A stretch of DNA of 64,000 nucleotides from Rhodobacteraceae bacterium HTCC2083 (GCA_000156115.1 DS995276.1:934017-998016); one strand, 5' to 3'; positions 24,147 through 32,849 are shown, counted from the first letter of the stretch. Numbers and translations are program-made. The notes: generated by a model from the letters alone, not told the origin.

Positions 24147-25115
24147 CTAGAAAACAGAGTGGTCGCCGCGTTCAATTGCGACACCACTTTCGATCACTTT
24201 AGCATAATACTCAAACAGGGTCTCCGTGCCGGTTGATGGCGTTTTATCCGCATCATATTTGCCCTGCTCTGCATTCCAAACCAACATGGATTCACTCGCG
24301 TAGTATTGACCAATCTGCGCTAGCCCCGCCTTCTCAGCCGCATTAACACTGACCAATCCAGCACAGCGCAAAACATTGTGGATCACACCCATCATCGCGA
24401 TTGGCACATGTTTGAAATTAGGCTCGCGACCAAGCAATCGAAACAGCACCTCACCCTGTTCTTTTGGCGTTATCGCGTCACCTGGCCCACCAATCGGTAA
24501 GATCCGATTCTGACGCGTATCATCTTCGATACAGCCCGCAACGTAATCGCCCAAATCATCGTCACTGATCGGTTTACACGCGGTTAAAGTGCCATCGCCA
24601 AACACCAAAAATGGTTTACCCCTGCGCAGCCGCTCTATTTGGCCAGACAGGGATTTGAAAAACGCCGTGGGGCGAACGATGGAATAGGTTAGCCCAGACG
24701 CGATCAGCTTGGCTTCAAAGGCCAGTTTGGCATGTTGAAATGGTAAGGTTGGTTTTTGCACGCAGATCGCAGAAAGTAGGATGAAATGGGTCGCGCCGAT
24801 CTGTTTTGTGAGATCAAGAACCGTAACTTGCGCATCATGATCAATCGCCCATGCGTCTTTGGCACCACCACTGCGCGACGCCAAACAAGACACTACCACA
24901 TCAAATTTTTCAGCACTTAGCGCACCTGCCAAGCCCATCTCTGGCGCGGTAACATCACCGTAAACCACTTCAACACCAGCTGGCAGGGCGCTGACGCTTC
25001 GCTCAGAACGAAGCACGCAAGTGACCCCGTATCCTTGACGCAAAAGCGCACGAACAGCGCCGCTGCCTGCGGTGCCGCTCGCACCAAAAACTAGAACACG
25101 TTTGTCGAAAGCCAT
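24147..25115 (-). CDS. bciA: divinyl (proto)chlorophyllide a 8-vinyl reductase, BciA type
   Basis: A 322-residue NAD(P)-binding SDR-like protein. The Rossmann motif VLVFGASGTAGSGAVRALL is at the N terminus, and KPISDDDLGDYVAGCI and ALRQG-like elements are typical of BciA. It reduces the C8 vinyl group using NADPH. The C-terminal block (YYASESMLVWNAEQGKYDADKTPS) matches BciA proteins rather than generic isomerase-like reductases. It lies downstream of cycA on the minus strand, with a terminator between, so a separate promoter or read-through is needed. No bciB was seen. Confidence 0.88.
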   Translation of the reverse strand: MAFDKRVLVFGASGTAGSGAVRALLRQGYGVTCVLRSERSVSALPAGVEVVYGDVTAPEMGLAGALSAEKFDVVVSCLASRSGGAKDAWAIDHDAQVTVLDLTKQIGATHFILLSAICVQKPTLPFQHAKLAFEAKLIASGLTYSIVRPTAFFKSLSGQIERLRRGKPFLVFGDGTLTACKPISDDDLGDYVAGCIEDDTRQNRILPIGGPGDAITPKEQGEVLFRLLGREPNFKHVPIAMMGVIHNVLRCAGLVSVNAAEKAGLAQIGQYYASESMLVWNAEQGKYDADKTPSTGTETLFEYYAKVIESGVAIERGDHSVF

Positions 25116-25141
25116 CCGCGTTCTTAACGCATTTCTGGTAT

Positions 25142-25175
25142 CAAAAAAAGGGCCTGCTCACGAACGAGCAGACCC
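25142..25175 (-). terminator. rho-independent terminator of cycA
   Basis: Minus-strand GGTCTGCTC pairs with GAGCAGGCC around a 6-nt loop (one G-T wobble). A run of seven T follows (plus-strand A run 25143-25149). It lies 39 bp after the cycA stop and just before bciA, so it probably ends most cycA transcripts and limits bciA expression. Confidence 0.8.
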
Positions 25176-25213
25176 CTTTACCATCTACCGTTGGGTAGAG
25201 TTTAGTAAGCTGC

Positions 25214-25648
25214 TTATTCCGTACCCGCGGACACGATGTACGCCCAAACGTTCGTTGCGTCTTTTTCTTTTTTCAGCTTGAACGACATCTTGGATTTCGC
25301 TTTTTTGTCATCCAACGTTCGCTTCAAGAAATCTTTCGGGTCGGCGACATAATCCACGAATTCCGCTTCATTCCAAGCGAGACCCGCTTCGCCAGCAGCG
25401 ACGATGGACTTGCCATACTTGAAGCCTTCAAGAGACCCTGCAACACGCTCGTTCAAACCGAACAGATTCGGTCCCGTCTTGCCGCCCTTTACGATAACCG
25501 TGCCATCTCCAGCGACCATCATGTGACATGCTTTGCACTTCTTGAAAACTTTTTCGCCTGCTTCTGCGTCGCCCGATGCATGGCCGTCTGCCAAAAGCGG
25601 TCCCGCCGCGAGACCAAGGCCCAATGTGAGGATGCTCATAAGTTTCAT
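25214..25648 (-). CDS. cycA: cytochrome c2, periplasmic electron donor
   Basis: A 144-residue class I cytochrome c. A signal peptide (about 1-20, ending LLADGHA) is followed by the heme site CKACH, the GPNLFG segment typical of cytochrome c2, and a Met ligand in SKMSFKLKKEKDATNVWAY. It carries electrons from the bc1 complex to the oxidised reaction centre. Since the window has no pufC, the reaction centre is probably reduced directly by this protein. It has its own terminator and a divergent promoter region shared with bchG. Confidence 0.94.
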   Translation of the reverse strand: MKLMSILTLGLGLAAGPLLADGHASGDAEAGEKVFKKCKACHMMVAGDGTVIVKGGKTGPNLFGLNERVAGSLEGFKYGKSIVAAGEAGLAWNEAEFVDYVADPKDFLKRTLDDKKAKSKMSFKLKKEKDATNVWAYIVSAGTE

Positions 25649-25662
25649 GTTGATATTCCCTG

Positions 25663-25679
25663 TGTTTGCGATTTTGACA
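25663..25679. promoter_or_regulatory. possible shortened PpsR box (TGT-N11-ACA) upstream of cycA
   Basis: TGT and ACA are separated by 11 bp, one short of the standard, 14 bp before the cycA start. It could be a weak PpsR site or chance; the two perfect boxes in the same spacer lie at the bchG end. Confidence 0.2.
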
Positions 25680-25805
25680 TAGCGCGACTTCCAAGTAAGG
25701 GAAGGGCGCCTTCAGTATTTACCTAGTTATCAACCGCTTTTATAGTCGTGCAACGAGAATTCGGGAAACGTTTTCCCCTGGTCCTCACCGGATCTTGATC
25801 AAGTA

Positions 25806-25823
25806 TGTAAGTTATAGTTTACA
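25806..25823. promoter_or_regulatory. PpsR/CrtJ box 1 upstream of bchG
   Basis: TGT-AAGTTATAGTTT-ACA is an exact TGT-N12-ACA, 37 bp before the bchG ATG. With the second box 35 bp downstream (start to start) it forms a tandem pair able to support cooperative repressor binding. Confidence 0.75.
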
Positions 25824-25840
25824 CTTGCAGAGTCATCAAG

Positions 25841-25858
25841 TGTAAGTTTAAACTTACA
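25841..25858. promoter_or_regulatory. PpsR/CrtJ box 2, perfect 18-bp palindrome touching the bchG start
   Basis: TGT-AAGTTTAAACTT-ACA is a complete 18-bp palindrome, the best PpsR site in the window. It ends two bases before the bchG ATG, so it occupies the place where a ribosome-binding site would be. Confidence 0.85.
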
Positions 25859-25860
25859 CT

Positions 25861-26760
25861 ATGACAGATCTAGCCAATCTTCCAGAACGGACCTTTCCAG
25901 AGCCAGCCGCCATGCTGCAACTGATCAAACCCATCACATGGTTTCCGCCCATGTGGGCCTATTTGTGTGGCGCTGTGTCTTCGGGCGCATCCCCAAACGG
26001 GCAATGGCTACTGGTCATTCTTGGCGTCATTCTTGCAGGCCCGATTGTGTGTGGCATGAGCCAGGCCGCCAATGATTGGTGTGACCGTCATGTGGACGCA
26101 ATCAACGAACCGCACCGCCCAATTCCATCGGGTCGCATCCCTGAACGCTGGGGCCTAGGCATCGCCGTTGCAATGTCTGTTCTATCGCTCTTTTTCGGCG
26201 CGCAACTTGGCCCTTGGGGCTTTGGTGCAACTGTTCTAGGCGTACTTTCAGCATGGGCCTATTCAGTAGAACCAATTCGCTTGAAACGCTCAGGCTGGTG
26301 GGGGCCCGGCCTTGTGGGTCTTAGCTATGAAAGCCTGCCTTGGTTTACAGGCGCTGCCGTCCTGTCCGCAGGTGCGCCGAGTACGCAGATCGTTGTGATC
26401 GCACTGCTTTATGGGATCGGCGCGCATGGCATTATGACATTGAATGACTTCAAAGCACTCGAAGGGGATCGTCAAATGGGCGTGAATTCCCTTCCTGTGA
26501 CCCTGGGCCCAGAGCGCGCCGCGCGTCTGGCGTGTTGGATCATGGCCTTGCCACAGGCCATTGTAATCGCACTGTTGATCGCGTGGGACAAGCCCTTCTA
26601 TGCACTCGCCATCGCAGTCCTGTTGGCGGCCCAAGTTTGGGCGATGACAGTTTTGCTGAGCAATCCGAAAGCCCGCGCGCCTTGGTACAATGGTTCAGGC
26701 GTTACGATGTACGTCTCCGGCATGATGATCGCCGCTTTCGCCCTAAGGACGCTGTTATGA
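25861..26760 (+). CDS. bchG: bacteriochlorophyll synthase BchG
   Basis: A 299-residue UbiA-family membrane prenyltransferase that esterifies bacteriochlorophyllide a with geranylgeranyl diphosphate. The Asp-rich prenyl-diphosphate site NDWCDRHVDAINEPHRPIPSG is at about 77-97, and about nine hydrophobic segments are present. There is no Shine-Dalgarno before the ATG at 25861 because a PpsR box fills that space. The next Met (codon 18) has none either, and would remove the conserved N terminus. Leaderless translation is possible. It overlaps ORF428 by 4 nt. Confidence 0.96.
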   Translation: MTDLANLPERTFPEPAAMLQLIKPITWFPPMWAYLCGAVSSGASPNGQWLLVILGVILAGPIVCGMSQAANDWCDRHVDAINEPHRPIPSGRIPERWGLGIAVAMSVLSLFFGAQLGPWGFGATVLGVLSAWAYSVEPIRLKRSGWWGPGLVGLSYESLPWFTGAAVLSAGAPSTQIVVIALLYGIGAHGIMTLNDFKALEGDRQMGVNSLPVTLGPERAARLACWIMALPQAIVIALLIAWDKPFYALAIAVLLAAQVWAMTVLLSNPKARAPWYNGSGVTMYVSGMMIAAFALRTLL

Positions 26761-28043
26761 CCCTGTCTTGGACCCAGATTATGCGCCTCGGCCTTGTTCA
26801 AATGGCCCTGGGTGCGATTGTGGTTTTGACCACTTCTACACTGAACCGCTTGATGGTTGTGGAGTTCTCTTTGCCCGCTTTGCTCCCCGGATTGCTGGTG
26901 GGTCTACACTACGGAATTCAGCTGTCGCGGCCGCGTTGGGGATATACCTCTGATACAGGTGGCAATCGCACACGCTGGATTATTGGCGGCATGGTTATCC
27001 TTGCTATCGGTGGATTTGGCGCGGCCTTCTCGGTGACATTGTTCGCGCAAAGCTACGCACTCGCGCTTGTGCTATCCGTGCTGGCATATGCGCTGATAGG
27101 CATTGGTGTTGGCGCATCGGGGACCTCACTACTGGCTCTGCTTGCGACGGCGACTGCGCCCCGCAGACGGGCTGCGGCAGCGACAATTACATGGCTGATG
27201 ATGATCTTTGGCATCGCACTGACAGCTGGTCTTGCGGGTAGCTTTCTCGACCCCTACTCGCCCGAACGGTTGCTTAGCGTTGTGGCTGTTGTTGTCACCG
27301 CAGCAACGCTCATCACGATCCTCGCAATTGGTCGCATGAACAGCCGCGTGAGCGCGATGAAAGAGGAAGCCCCAACTCCTTTCCTTGAAGGTATGCGCGA
27401 TATCTGGGGCGAGCCAAAGACGCGCAACTTCACGCTCTTCGTGTTCCTCTCAATGAACGCATATTTCATGCAAGAGCTAATCCTGGAGCCCTATGCGGGC
27501 CTCGTCTTCAACTTCACGCCCGGCGAATCTACCGCCCTCAGTGGTGCACAGAATGGCGGCGTGTTTATTGGCATGCTGATAGTAGGTATCGTGGCGACCG
27601 GCCTCAAGATTGGCCAGTTGCGTACATGGGTGATCGCGGGCTGCCTTGGATCTTGCGCCGTGCTTGGCCTCATCTGCATGACAGGGTTCGCCTACACGGG
27701 TCTCAACTTTAGCTATCTTGTAGTCGCACTTGGTGTCTTCAACGGAATGTTCGCGGTTGCGGCAATTGGCTCGATGATGGCACTTGCTTCAGAGGGGCGT
27801 CACCAACGCGAGGGCACGCGCATGGGTCTTTGGGGTGCCGCGCAAGCGATTGCAGCAGGTTTTGGCGGCCTCACAGGGGCGTTACTTGTTGATGTGATGC
27901 GCAAGCTTACGCCCGATGGCCCCGCCTTTGGCACAGTTTTCGCTTTTGAAGCGCTGTTATTTCTCGCCGCCGCCCTGATGGCCGCGCGCGTTATGGAAAC
28001 CCAAAAGTCGCCGCACACCGCGTCGCTTGTCCCGGGAGAATAA
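26757..28043 (+). CDS. ORF428/Bch2-type PucC-family membrane protein
   Basis: A 428-residue MFS-like protein with about 12 membrane helices. It belongs to the same bacteriochlorophyll-delivery family as LhaA, with NRLMVVEFSLPALLPGLLVGLHY, the SRPRWGYTSDTGGNRTRWI loop and MQELILEPYAG. Its length and position between bchG and bchP match ORF428 of Rhodobacter. The role is inferred to be transfer or handling of nascent bacteriochlorophyll. The ATG at 26757 overlaps the bchG stop; the longer upstream reading lies inside bchG and is rejected. Confidence 0.92.
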   Translation: MTLSWTQIMRLGLVQMALGAIVVLTTSTLNRLMVVEFSLPALLPGLLVGLHYGIQLSRPRWGYTSDTGGNRTRWIIGGMVILAIGGFGAAFSVTLFAQSYALALVLSVLAYALIGIGVGASGTSLLALLATATAPRRRAAAATITWLMMIFGIALTAGLAGSFLDPYSPERLLSVVAVVVTAATLITILAIGRMNSRVSAMKEEAPTPFLEGMRDIWGEPKTRNFTLFVFLSMNAYFMQELILEPYAGLVFNFTPGESTALSGAQNGGVFIGMLIVGIVATGLKIGQLRTWVIAGCLGSCAVLGLICMTGFAYTGLNFSYLVVALGVFNGMFAVAAIGSMMALASEGRHQREGTRMGLWGAAQAIAAGFGGLTGALLVDVMRKLTPDGPAFGTVFAFEALLFLAAALMAARVMETQKSPHTASLVPGE

Positions 28044-28046
28044 GCA

Positions 28047-29225
28047 ATGTTTGATGTTGTTGTTATCGGTGGTGGCCCGTCTGGTGCCACAGCTGCGGAA
28101 GATCTCGCACGCTCAGGTCGCAAGGTTGCGATGATTGATCGTGATGGGCGGATCAAGCCCTGCGGCGGCGCAATTCCTCCGCGTTTGATTGAAGACTTCT
28201 TCATTCCCGACAGCCAAATTATCGCCCGCATTAACACTGCGCGCATGGTGTCACCGACGCAGCGCAAAGTGGACATCCCGATTGAGGACGGCTTTGTTGG
28301 CATGGTGGATCGCAAGGACTTTGATCCCTTCCTGCGCAATCGCGCTAAGGAAGCTGGTGCACAGTGTATGACAGGCACCTTCATGCGTATCGAACGTGAC
28401 AGCGACGGCACGCACGTGGTTTACCGCGACAAAGAAAGCGGTGAAGAGATTTCGCTCGCAACCAAGCTGATCATCGGCGCGGATGGCGCACGTTCTAAGG
28501 TGGCGAAGGCCGAAGTTCCTGGCGGCGATAAGATCCCTTATGTGATCGCATATCACGAAATTATCGAAGCGCCTGCCGCGAGCCACAACTACGACCCTAA
28601 GCGCTGCGATGTGATTTATGACGGTGCGATCTCGCCTGATTTCTATGGTTGGGTTTTTCCACATGGCTCCTCTGCCAGTGTCGGCATGGGCACGGGCATC
28701 GATGGTGTTGATCTCAAAAAAGCGACAGCTGACTTGCGCGTGGCAGCAGGTTTAGAGGGGTGCAAAACCTTGCGCCGTGAAGGTGCACCAATTCCTTTGA
28801 AACCAATGGATTGCTGGGACAATGGAACTGACGTTGTGCTTGCAGGTGATGCCGCTGGCGTCGTTGCGCCTTCCTCTGGTGAGGGAATTTATTACGCAAT
28901 GCTCGGTGGTCGCGTCGCGGCGACAGCGGCAAGTGCTTGCCTTGAGACAGGTCGTGCGAAAGATCTTCAACTCGCGCGCAAGTTGTTCATGCGTGAACAT
29001 AAGAGCGTGTTCAAAGTGCTGGGCGCGATGCAAAACGCTTACTATCGCAGCGATGAGCGACGCGAACGTTTCGTTTCGCTGTGTCATGATGTAGATGTGC
29101 AAAAACTCACGTTCGAGGCCTACATGAACAAACGTTTGATCAAAGCACGCCCCATGGCGCATTTGAAAATCGGGTTGAAGAACCTCGCGCATTTGACGCG
29201 TTTGGTTTCCGAAACACGCGTATGA
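28047..29225 (+). CDS. bchP: geranylgeranyl reductase BchP
   Basis: A 392-residue FAD enzyme that reduces the geranylgeranyl tail of bacteriochlorophyll to phytyl. The nucleotide-binding motif VVIGGGPSGATAAEDLARSG is at the N terminus. The CGGAIPPRLIEDF and VLAGDAAGVVAPSSGEGIYYAM segments are characteristic of the family. It lies 3 bp after ORF428 and overlaps idi by 4 nt. Phytylated bacteriochlorophyll a is the expected final pigment. Confidence 0.96.
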   Translation: MFDVVVIGGGPSGATAAEDLARSGRKVAMIDRDGRIKPCGGAIPPRLIEDFFIPDSQIIARINTARMVSPTQRKVDIPIEDGFVGMVDRKDFDPFLRNRAKEAGAQCMTGTFMRIERDSDGTHVVYRDKESGEEISLATKLIIGADGARSKVAKAEVPGGDKIPYVIAYHEIIEAPAASHNYDPKRCDVIYDGAISPDFYGWVFPHGSSASVGMGTGIDGVDLKKATADLRVAAGLEGCKTLRREGAPIPLKPMDCWDNGTDVVLAGDAAGVVAPSSGEGIYYAMLGGRVAATAASACLETGRAKDLQLARKLFMREHKSVFKVLGAMQNAYYRSDERRERFVSLCHDVDVQKLTFEAYMNKRLIKARPMAHLKIGLKNLAHLTRLVSETRV

Positions 29226-29755
29226 CGCAGATCATGATCCCTGCTTGGGTTGAAGGCACGCTTCAACCTGTGGAGAAGCTCGCGGCGCATGAACGTGGGC
29301 TCAAGCACAAAGCTGTGTCCGTGTTTGTCGTCTCAGGCGAGCATATCCTGATCCAGCAGCGCGCCATGTGCAAATATCACACGCCAGGTCTTTGGGCGAA
29401 CACATGCTGCACGCATCCAGAATGGGACGAAGCATCCGAGGTATGCGCTAATCGCCGCGTGAACGAAGAGCTAGGGATCACAGGCTTAAACTACCAATAC
29501 CGCGGCAAGGTCGAATACCGCGCAGATGTGGGTGGTGGCTTGATCGAGCATGAGGTGGTGCAAGTCTATCTCGCCCATGCATCGCGTGATCTGTCATTCC
29601 AAGTGAACCCAGACGAAGTCATGGCAACCCGTTGGGTCCATCGTGACACGCTTAACCAAGAACTGCGCGACACACCTGCGAAATTCACCCCGTGGCTACG
29701 CATCTACATGGCGCAGCACGCGAGTTTGATTTTTGGGGACGCAGTGAGCGCCTAA
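29222..29755 (+). CDS. idi: isopentenyl-diphosphate delta-isomerase (type 1)
   Basis: A 177-residue Nudix-fold enzyme converting IPP and DMAPP, which feeds GGPP for pigment tails and carotenoids. Catalytic Cys is in ANTCCTHPEW, the Nudix region is EASEVCANRRVNEELGI, and the glutamate pair is in KVEYRADVGGGLIEHE. It is the last gene of the bchG-ORF428-bchP-idi unit. The stop lies inside a 7-bp stem-loop and 12 bp from the convergent RNA ligase. Confidence 0.95.
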   Translation: MTQIMIPAWVEGTLQPVEKLAAHERGLKHKAVSVFVVSGEHILIQQRAMCKYHTPGLWANTCCTHPEWDEASEVCANRRVNEELGITGLNYQYRGKVEYRADVGGGLIEHEVVQVYLAHASRDLSFQVNPDEVMATRWVHRDTLNQELRDTPAKFTPWLRIYMAQHASLIFGDAVSA

Positions 29756-29783
29756 GAAAGCTTAGGCTTAGTGACACTTTTTT
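29750..29783 (+). terminator. possible terminator overlapping the idi stop
   Basis: GCCTAAG and CTTAGGC pair perfectly around an AAAG loop (29750-29767). A run of six T comes 10 bp later. It may end the bchG-idi transcript, but the T run also encodes lysines of the opposite-strand RNA ligase. Confidence 0.35.
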
Positions 29784-30397
29784 GCTAGACGGTTGGGAAC
29801 AAGGTCCGATGTCATCCAGTGTGTTTCGCTTCGGACGTGGTTCGCGCGCACATATTTACCCATGCGATTTGGCATTTCAATATCTGTGAATCCAGCGGCA
29901 TCTCGTGCAACGAAACCCTCTTGTGTTTCAAAGTCCAATTTGTCCGCAAGGCTCTGAAAAAGCCCTTCTGCGAACTGACCACGATAGAGTATTTTTACTG
30001 GAGTGATCCCAAGCTCTTTGAACCTAATAATTGTTACATCCCAAGGCTGAATGTCGTTTTCGACAATCCAGGCGAAACCCAGGAAGTATGACTGGAGAGC
30101 ATCATAACCTATTGAGTGTTGGGCATATAAGTTTTCCCCGACAATGCGCTCATTGTCTGCAAGCTGGGGAGAAATCCCAGCCGCGAATGCCTTAAGCCAA
30201 TCGCGCGATGGGTGGTAGCGACTGTCAGGACTACGAGCGTAAGTGCCTTTGCTATGGATCGTTGTGTTTTCACCATCCATCTTCTCTGTGACGACGAGAT
30301 CATCAAGCCTCAAGCCATCAAGCGAAGACATGGTTTTGTCATCACTTGTTGCCCCGAGTGAAATCGGCAGATGGAATGTACGCCCGTACTTTTTCAT
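29768..30397 (-). CDS. RNA ligase family protein (small, single nucleotidyltransferase domain)
   Basis: A 209-residue protein with the covalent nucleotidyltransferase signature: motif I EKMDGE with candidate adenylated Lys39, motif III near GENLYAQHSIGY (87-98), motif IV EGFVARD (160-166) and motif V KYVRANH (181-187). Such proteins of the RNA_ligase family seal or repair RNA after AMP transfer. It is only a catalytic core with no extra domain. It follows dxs by 50 bp on the same strand and could be read from the puf-dxs transcript. No partner (kinase/phosphatase or RtcB) is visible. It has no known place in photosynthesis, so transfer into the PGC is likely. Confidence 0.82.
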   Translation of the reverse strand: MKKYGRTFHLPISLGATSDDKTMSSLDGLRLDDLVVTEKMDGENTTIHSKGTYARSPDSRYHPSRDWLKAFAAGISPQLADNERIVGENLYAQHSIGYDALQSYFLGFAWIVENDIQPWDVTIIRFKELGITPVKILYRGQFAEGLFQSLADKLDFETQEGFVARDAAGFTDIEMPNRMGKYVRANHVRSETHWMTSDLVPNRLAKKCH

Positions 30398-30447
30398 GCG
30401 TGTTTACTTGAACACTTTGTTGTTCATCAACAAGGTCCCCGATGAGC

Positions 30448-32373
30448 TCAAAGCGGCTCACCCAAAACACCCATCTTTTGCGGATACACGTTGGCCGCCT
30501 GCAAAGCCGTCGCGGCAATATCCGTCGCGGTCAAACCCGCATCAGCATACATCGCATCGGGTGCCGCCTGATCAATAAAGCGATCCGGCAAAGTCATTGT
30601 GCGAATGGCGAGGTCGCCATCGAGCAAACCCTCCCCCGCGAGATAGTGTAGCACCATCGCGCCAAACCCACCTTGGGAGCCTTGCTCAATGGTAATCAAA
30701 GCCTTGTGAGTTTTCACCAGCTTGCGAATAAGCGCGTGATCGAGCGGCTTGGCGAAACGCGCATCCGCGACAGTGGCGCTCACGCCCTGTGCTTCCATCA
30801 AATCAGCGGCCTTCAGGCTCTCAGAGAGATGCGCGCCAAAGGAGAGAATCGCTACATCAGCGCCTTCGCGCACGATGCGGCCTTTGCCGATCTCAAGCAC
30901 TTCGCCGATCTCTGGTATCTCAACACCCGTGCCAGAGCCACGCGGATAGCGGAACGCAATCGGGCCACTGTCATGCGCGGCGGCAGTGGCAACCATGTGA
31001 ACGAGTTCGGCTTCGTCCGAAGCGGCCATCACCGTCATGTTTGGCAAAGCGCTGAGATAGCCCACATCAAACGCACCTGCATGGGTCGGACCATCAGCAC
31101 CAACAAGTCCAGCGCGGTCAATCGCGAAGCGCACGGGCAGGTTTTGCAAAGCCACATCATGCACGATTTGATCGTAGCCACGTTGGAGGAAAGATGAGTA
31201 AATCGCGCAGAATGGCTTGAGTCCACCCGCCGCCATACCTGCGGCAAATGTCACACCATGTTGCTCAGCGATGCCAACGTCAAACATGCGCTTAGGGAAG
31301 TGATCAGCAAAGATGTCCATGCCCGTGCCAGAGGGCATCGCGGCGGTGATGCCGACAATTTTCGGGTCCGCTTCAGCGAGCTTGCTCAACGCTTTGCCAA
31401 ACACGCTTGTGTAACTTGGCGCATTAGGGCGGGATTTGCTTTGAACGCCGGTTGATACGTCGAATTTCGCGACGCCATGATACTTGTCAGCGGATTGCTC
31501 AGCCGGTGCATAGCCTTTACCTTTGACAGTACAGCAATGGATCAAAACTGGGCCAGTTGATCGAGTGCGTGCAGCGCGCAAGACAGACAGAAGCTGGTCC
31601 ATATCGTGTCCATCTACAGGGCCAACATATTGAAAACCAAGGTCTTCAAACATCGTCCCGCCTGCATCAGCGACACCTGTCACCAACTGGCGCGCACGTC
31701 TGGCATGATCACGCAATGGCCCGGGTAGCGCGGCTTCGAACCCTTCGGCTATCGTCTGCAATTCACCCAGAGGGGAGGCATAAAGACCGGAAAGATACTT
31801 CGACATTGCTCCCACAGGGGGCGCGATGCTCATCTCGTTATCATTTAGAATGACGAACATGCGCCGACCTTCTGCGCCTGCATTGTTCAGCGCTTCATAG
31901 GCCATGCCAGCGCTGATCGATCCATCGCCAATAATCGCCACCGCGTCACCAGTTGGCAGACCCATATCGCGCGCGATGGTGAAGCCTAAAGCGGCAGAAA
32001 TAGAAGTGGACGAATGCGCAGCGCCAAAAGGATCAAACTCGGATTCAGCGCGTTTGGTGAAACCGGAAAGCCCGCCCTCTTGGCGCAACGTTTTCATGCG
32101 TTCGCGTCGCCCTGTCAGCACTTTATGCGGATAGCATTGATGGCCTACGTCCCAGATTAGCTTGTCGCGCGGCGTATCAAAAACAGCGTGCAAAGCGACT
32201 GTCAATTCGACCACACCAAGCGAGGAGCCGAGGTGTCCACCCGTCTCAGAAACCGCCTCGACGACTTCACTTCGCAACTCATGTGCGAGGGTCTCCAGCT
32301 CGGAATTGCTCAGGCCCTTCATATCTGAAGGAACATGGATACGATCTAAAATGGGGGTATTTGGACGCGACAT
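30448..32373 (-). CDS. dxs: 1-deoxy-D-xylulose-5-phosphate synthase
   Basis: A 641-residue thiamine-diphosphate enzyme joining pyruvate and glyceraldehyde 3-phosphate, first step of the MEP isoprenoid pathway. The ThDP motif [18 protein letters not shown] is at about 152-169. [20 protein letters not shown] and the transketolase-type C-terminal part [15 protein letters not shown] are clear. The ATG at 32373 has AAGGA upstream; a longer reading is rejected. It lies 210 bp behind pufX, separated by two hairpins, and supplies precursors for carotenoids and pigment tails. Confidence 0.96.
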   Translation of the reverse strand: MSRPNTPILDRIHVPSDMKGLSNSELETLAHELRSEVVEAVSETGGHLGSSLGVVELTVALHAVFDTPRDKLIWDVGHQCYPHKVLTGRRERMKTLRQEGGLSGFTKRAESEFDPFGAAHSSTSISAALGFTIARDMGLPTGDAVAIIGDGSISAGMAYEALNNAGAEGRRMFVILNDNEMSIAPPVGAMSKYLSGLYASPLGELQTIAEGFEAALPGPLRDHARRARQLVTGVADAGGTMFEDLGFQYVGPVDGHDMDQLLSVLRAARTRSTGPVLIHCCTVKGKGYAPAEQSADKYHGVAKFDVSTGVQSKSRPNAPSYTSVFGKALSKLAEADPKIVGITAAMPSGTGMDIFADHFPKRMFDVGIAEQHGVTFAAGMAAGGLKPFCAIYSSFLQRGYDQIVHDVALQNLPVRFAIDRAGLVGADGPTHAGAFDVGYLSALPNMTVMAASDEAELVHMVATAAAHDSGPIAFRYPRGSGTGVEIPEIGEVLEIGKGRIVREGADVAILSFGAHLSESLKAADLMEAQGVSATVADARFAKPLDHALIRKLVKTHKALITIEQGSQGGFGAMVLHYLAGEGLLDGDLAIRTMTLPDRFIDQAAPDAMYADAGLTATDIAATALQAANVYPQKMGVLGEPL

Positions 32374-32513
32374 ATCTTGGGTCCTTTCTCGACGATTTGT
32401 AATGCTCGACATTTTTGGCTAGACTGTCGGCACGGGGACAGACGTTGCAAACGAGTTTCAACATCTGCCTCCCGTAGCCAACAGGATATGTCAGGACGTC
32501 GAGATCCTAACGC

Positions 32514-32547
32514 TTCCGCATGTTTGAAGGGACCCAAACATGCGGAA
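32514..32547 (-). terminator. 13-bp perfect hairpin (second of two) downstream of pufX
   Basis: Perfect 13-bp arms at 32514-32526 and 32535-32547 enclose an 8-nt loop. No T run follows on the minus strand. With the adjacent hairpin it forms a tandem stable structure after pufX, likely protecting the puf mRNA 3' end or causing partial termination before dxs. Confidence 0.7.
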
Positions 32548-32555
32548 CTTGGACA

Positions 32556-32578
32556 GTTGGGCCAAAGTCTGGCCCAAC
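32556..32578 (-). terminator. 9-bp perfect hairpin directly after pufX
   Basis: Perfect arms GTTGGGCCA and TGGCCCAAC enclose a 5-nt loop, starting 5 bp after the pufX stop. There is no T run. It is the first of two tandem hairpins in the pufX-dxs gap. Confidence 0.7.
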
Positions 32579-32582
32579 CGAA

Positions 32583-32819
32583 TTACGTGAGCTGATTGAT
32601 CGCTGGATCGCTCAGCAGGTGCGAGAACGGGGTTGGATCTTCCGTTTCGCGAGACTCTTCTGGTAGCAACAAACCGATGCCTTGCAACGCAACGAGACTG
32701 ACCCAAATAACCAAGCAAAACATCATCGCGTAGCCAGCGCCCTTGAGCATCAAGAACGTAGCATCCGCGGTCAAGCGTGACGTGTTGCCAGTTCCCAGAT
32801 AGTCGTGATTATCACTCAT
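32583..32819 (-). CDS. pufX: PufX, LH1-associated core complex polypeptide
   Basis: A 78-residue single-helix protein directly after pufM. The helix is about 26-52 (LMLKGAGYAMMFCLVIWVSLVALQGIGLLLP). The KGAG element matches the start of the Rhodobacter PufX helix, but a full GxxxG dimer motif is not evident. PufX opens the LH1 ring to let ubiquinol leave. It replaces pufC, which many roseobacters carry at this place. GAGGAG precedes the ATG. The call rests on position, size and the MLKGAGYA match, since PufX is poorly conserved. Confidence 0.85.
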   Translation of the reverse strand: MSDNHDYLGTGNTSRLTADATFLMLKGAGYAMMFCLVIWVSLVALQGIGLLLPEESRETEDPTPFSHLLSDPAINQLT

Positions 32820-32849
32820 GATAAAACTCCTCTCATTCTTCTCAGCCGC

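Noticed and set aside
26532-26756. Extended N terminus of the ORF428 protein
   Set aside because: It lies in bchG out of frame; the start at 26757 gives the exact 428-residue family length.
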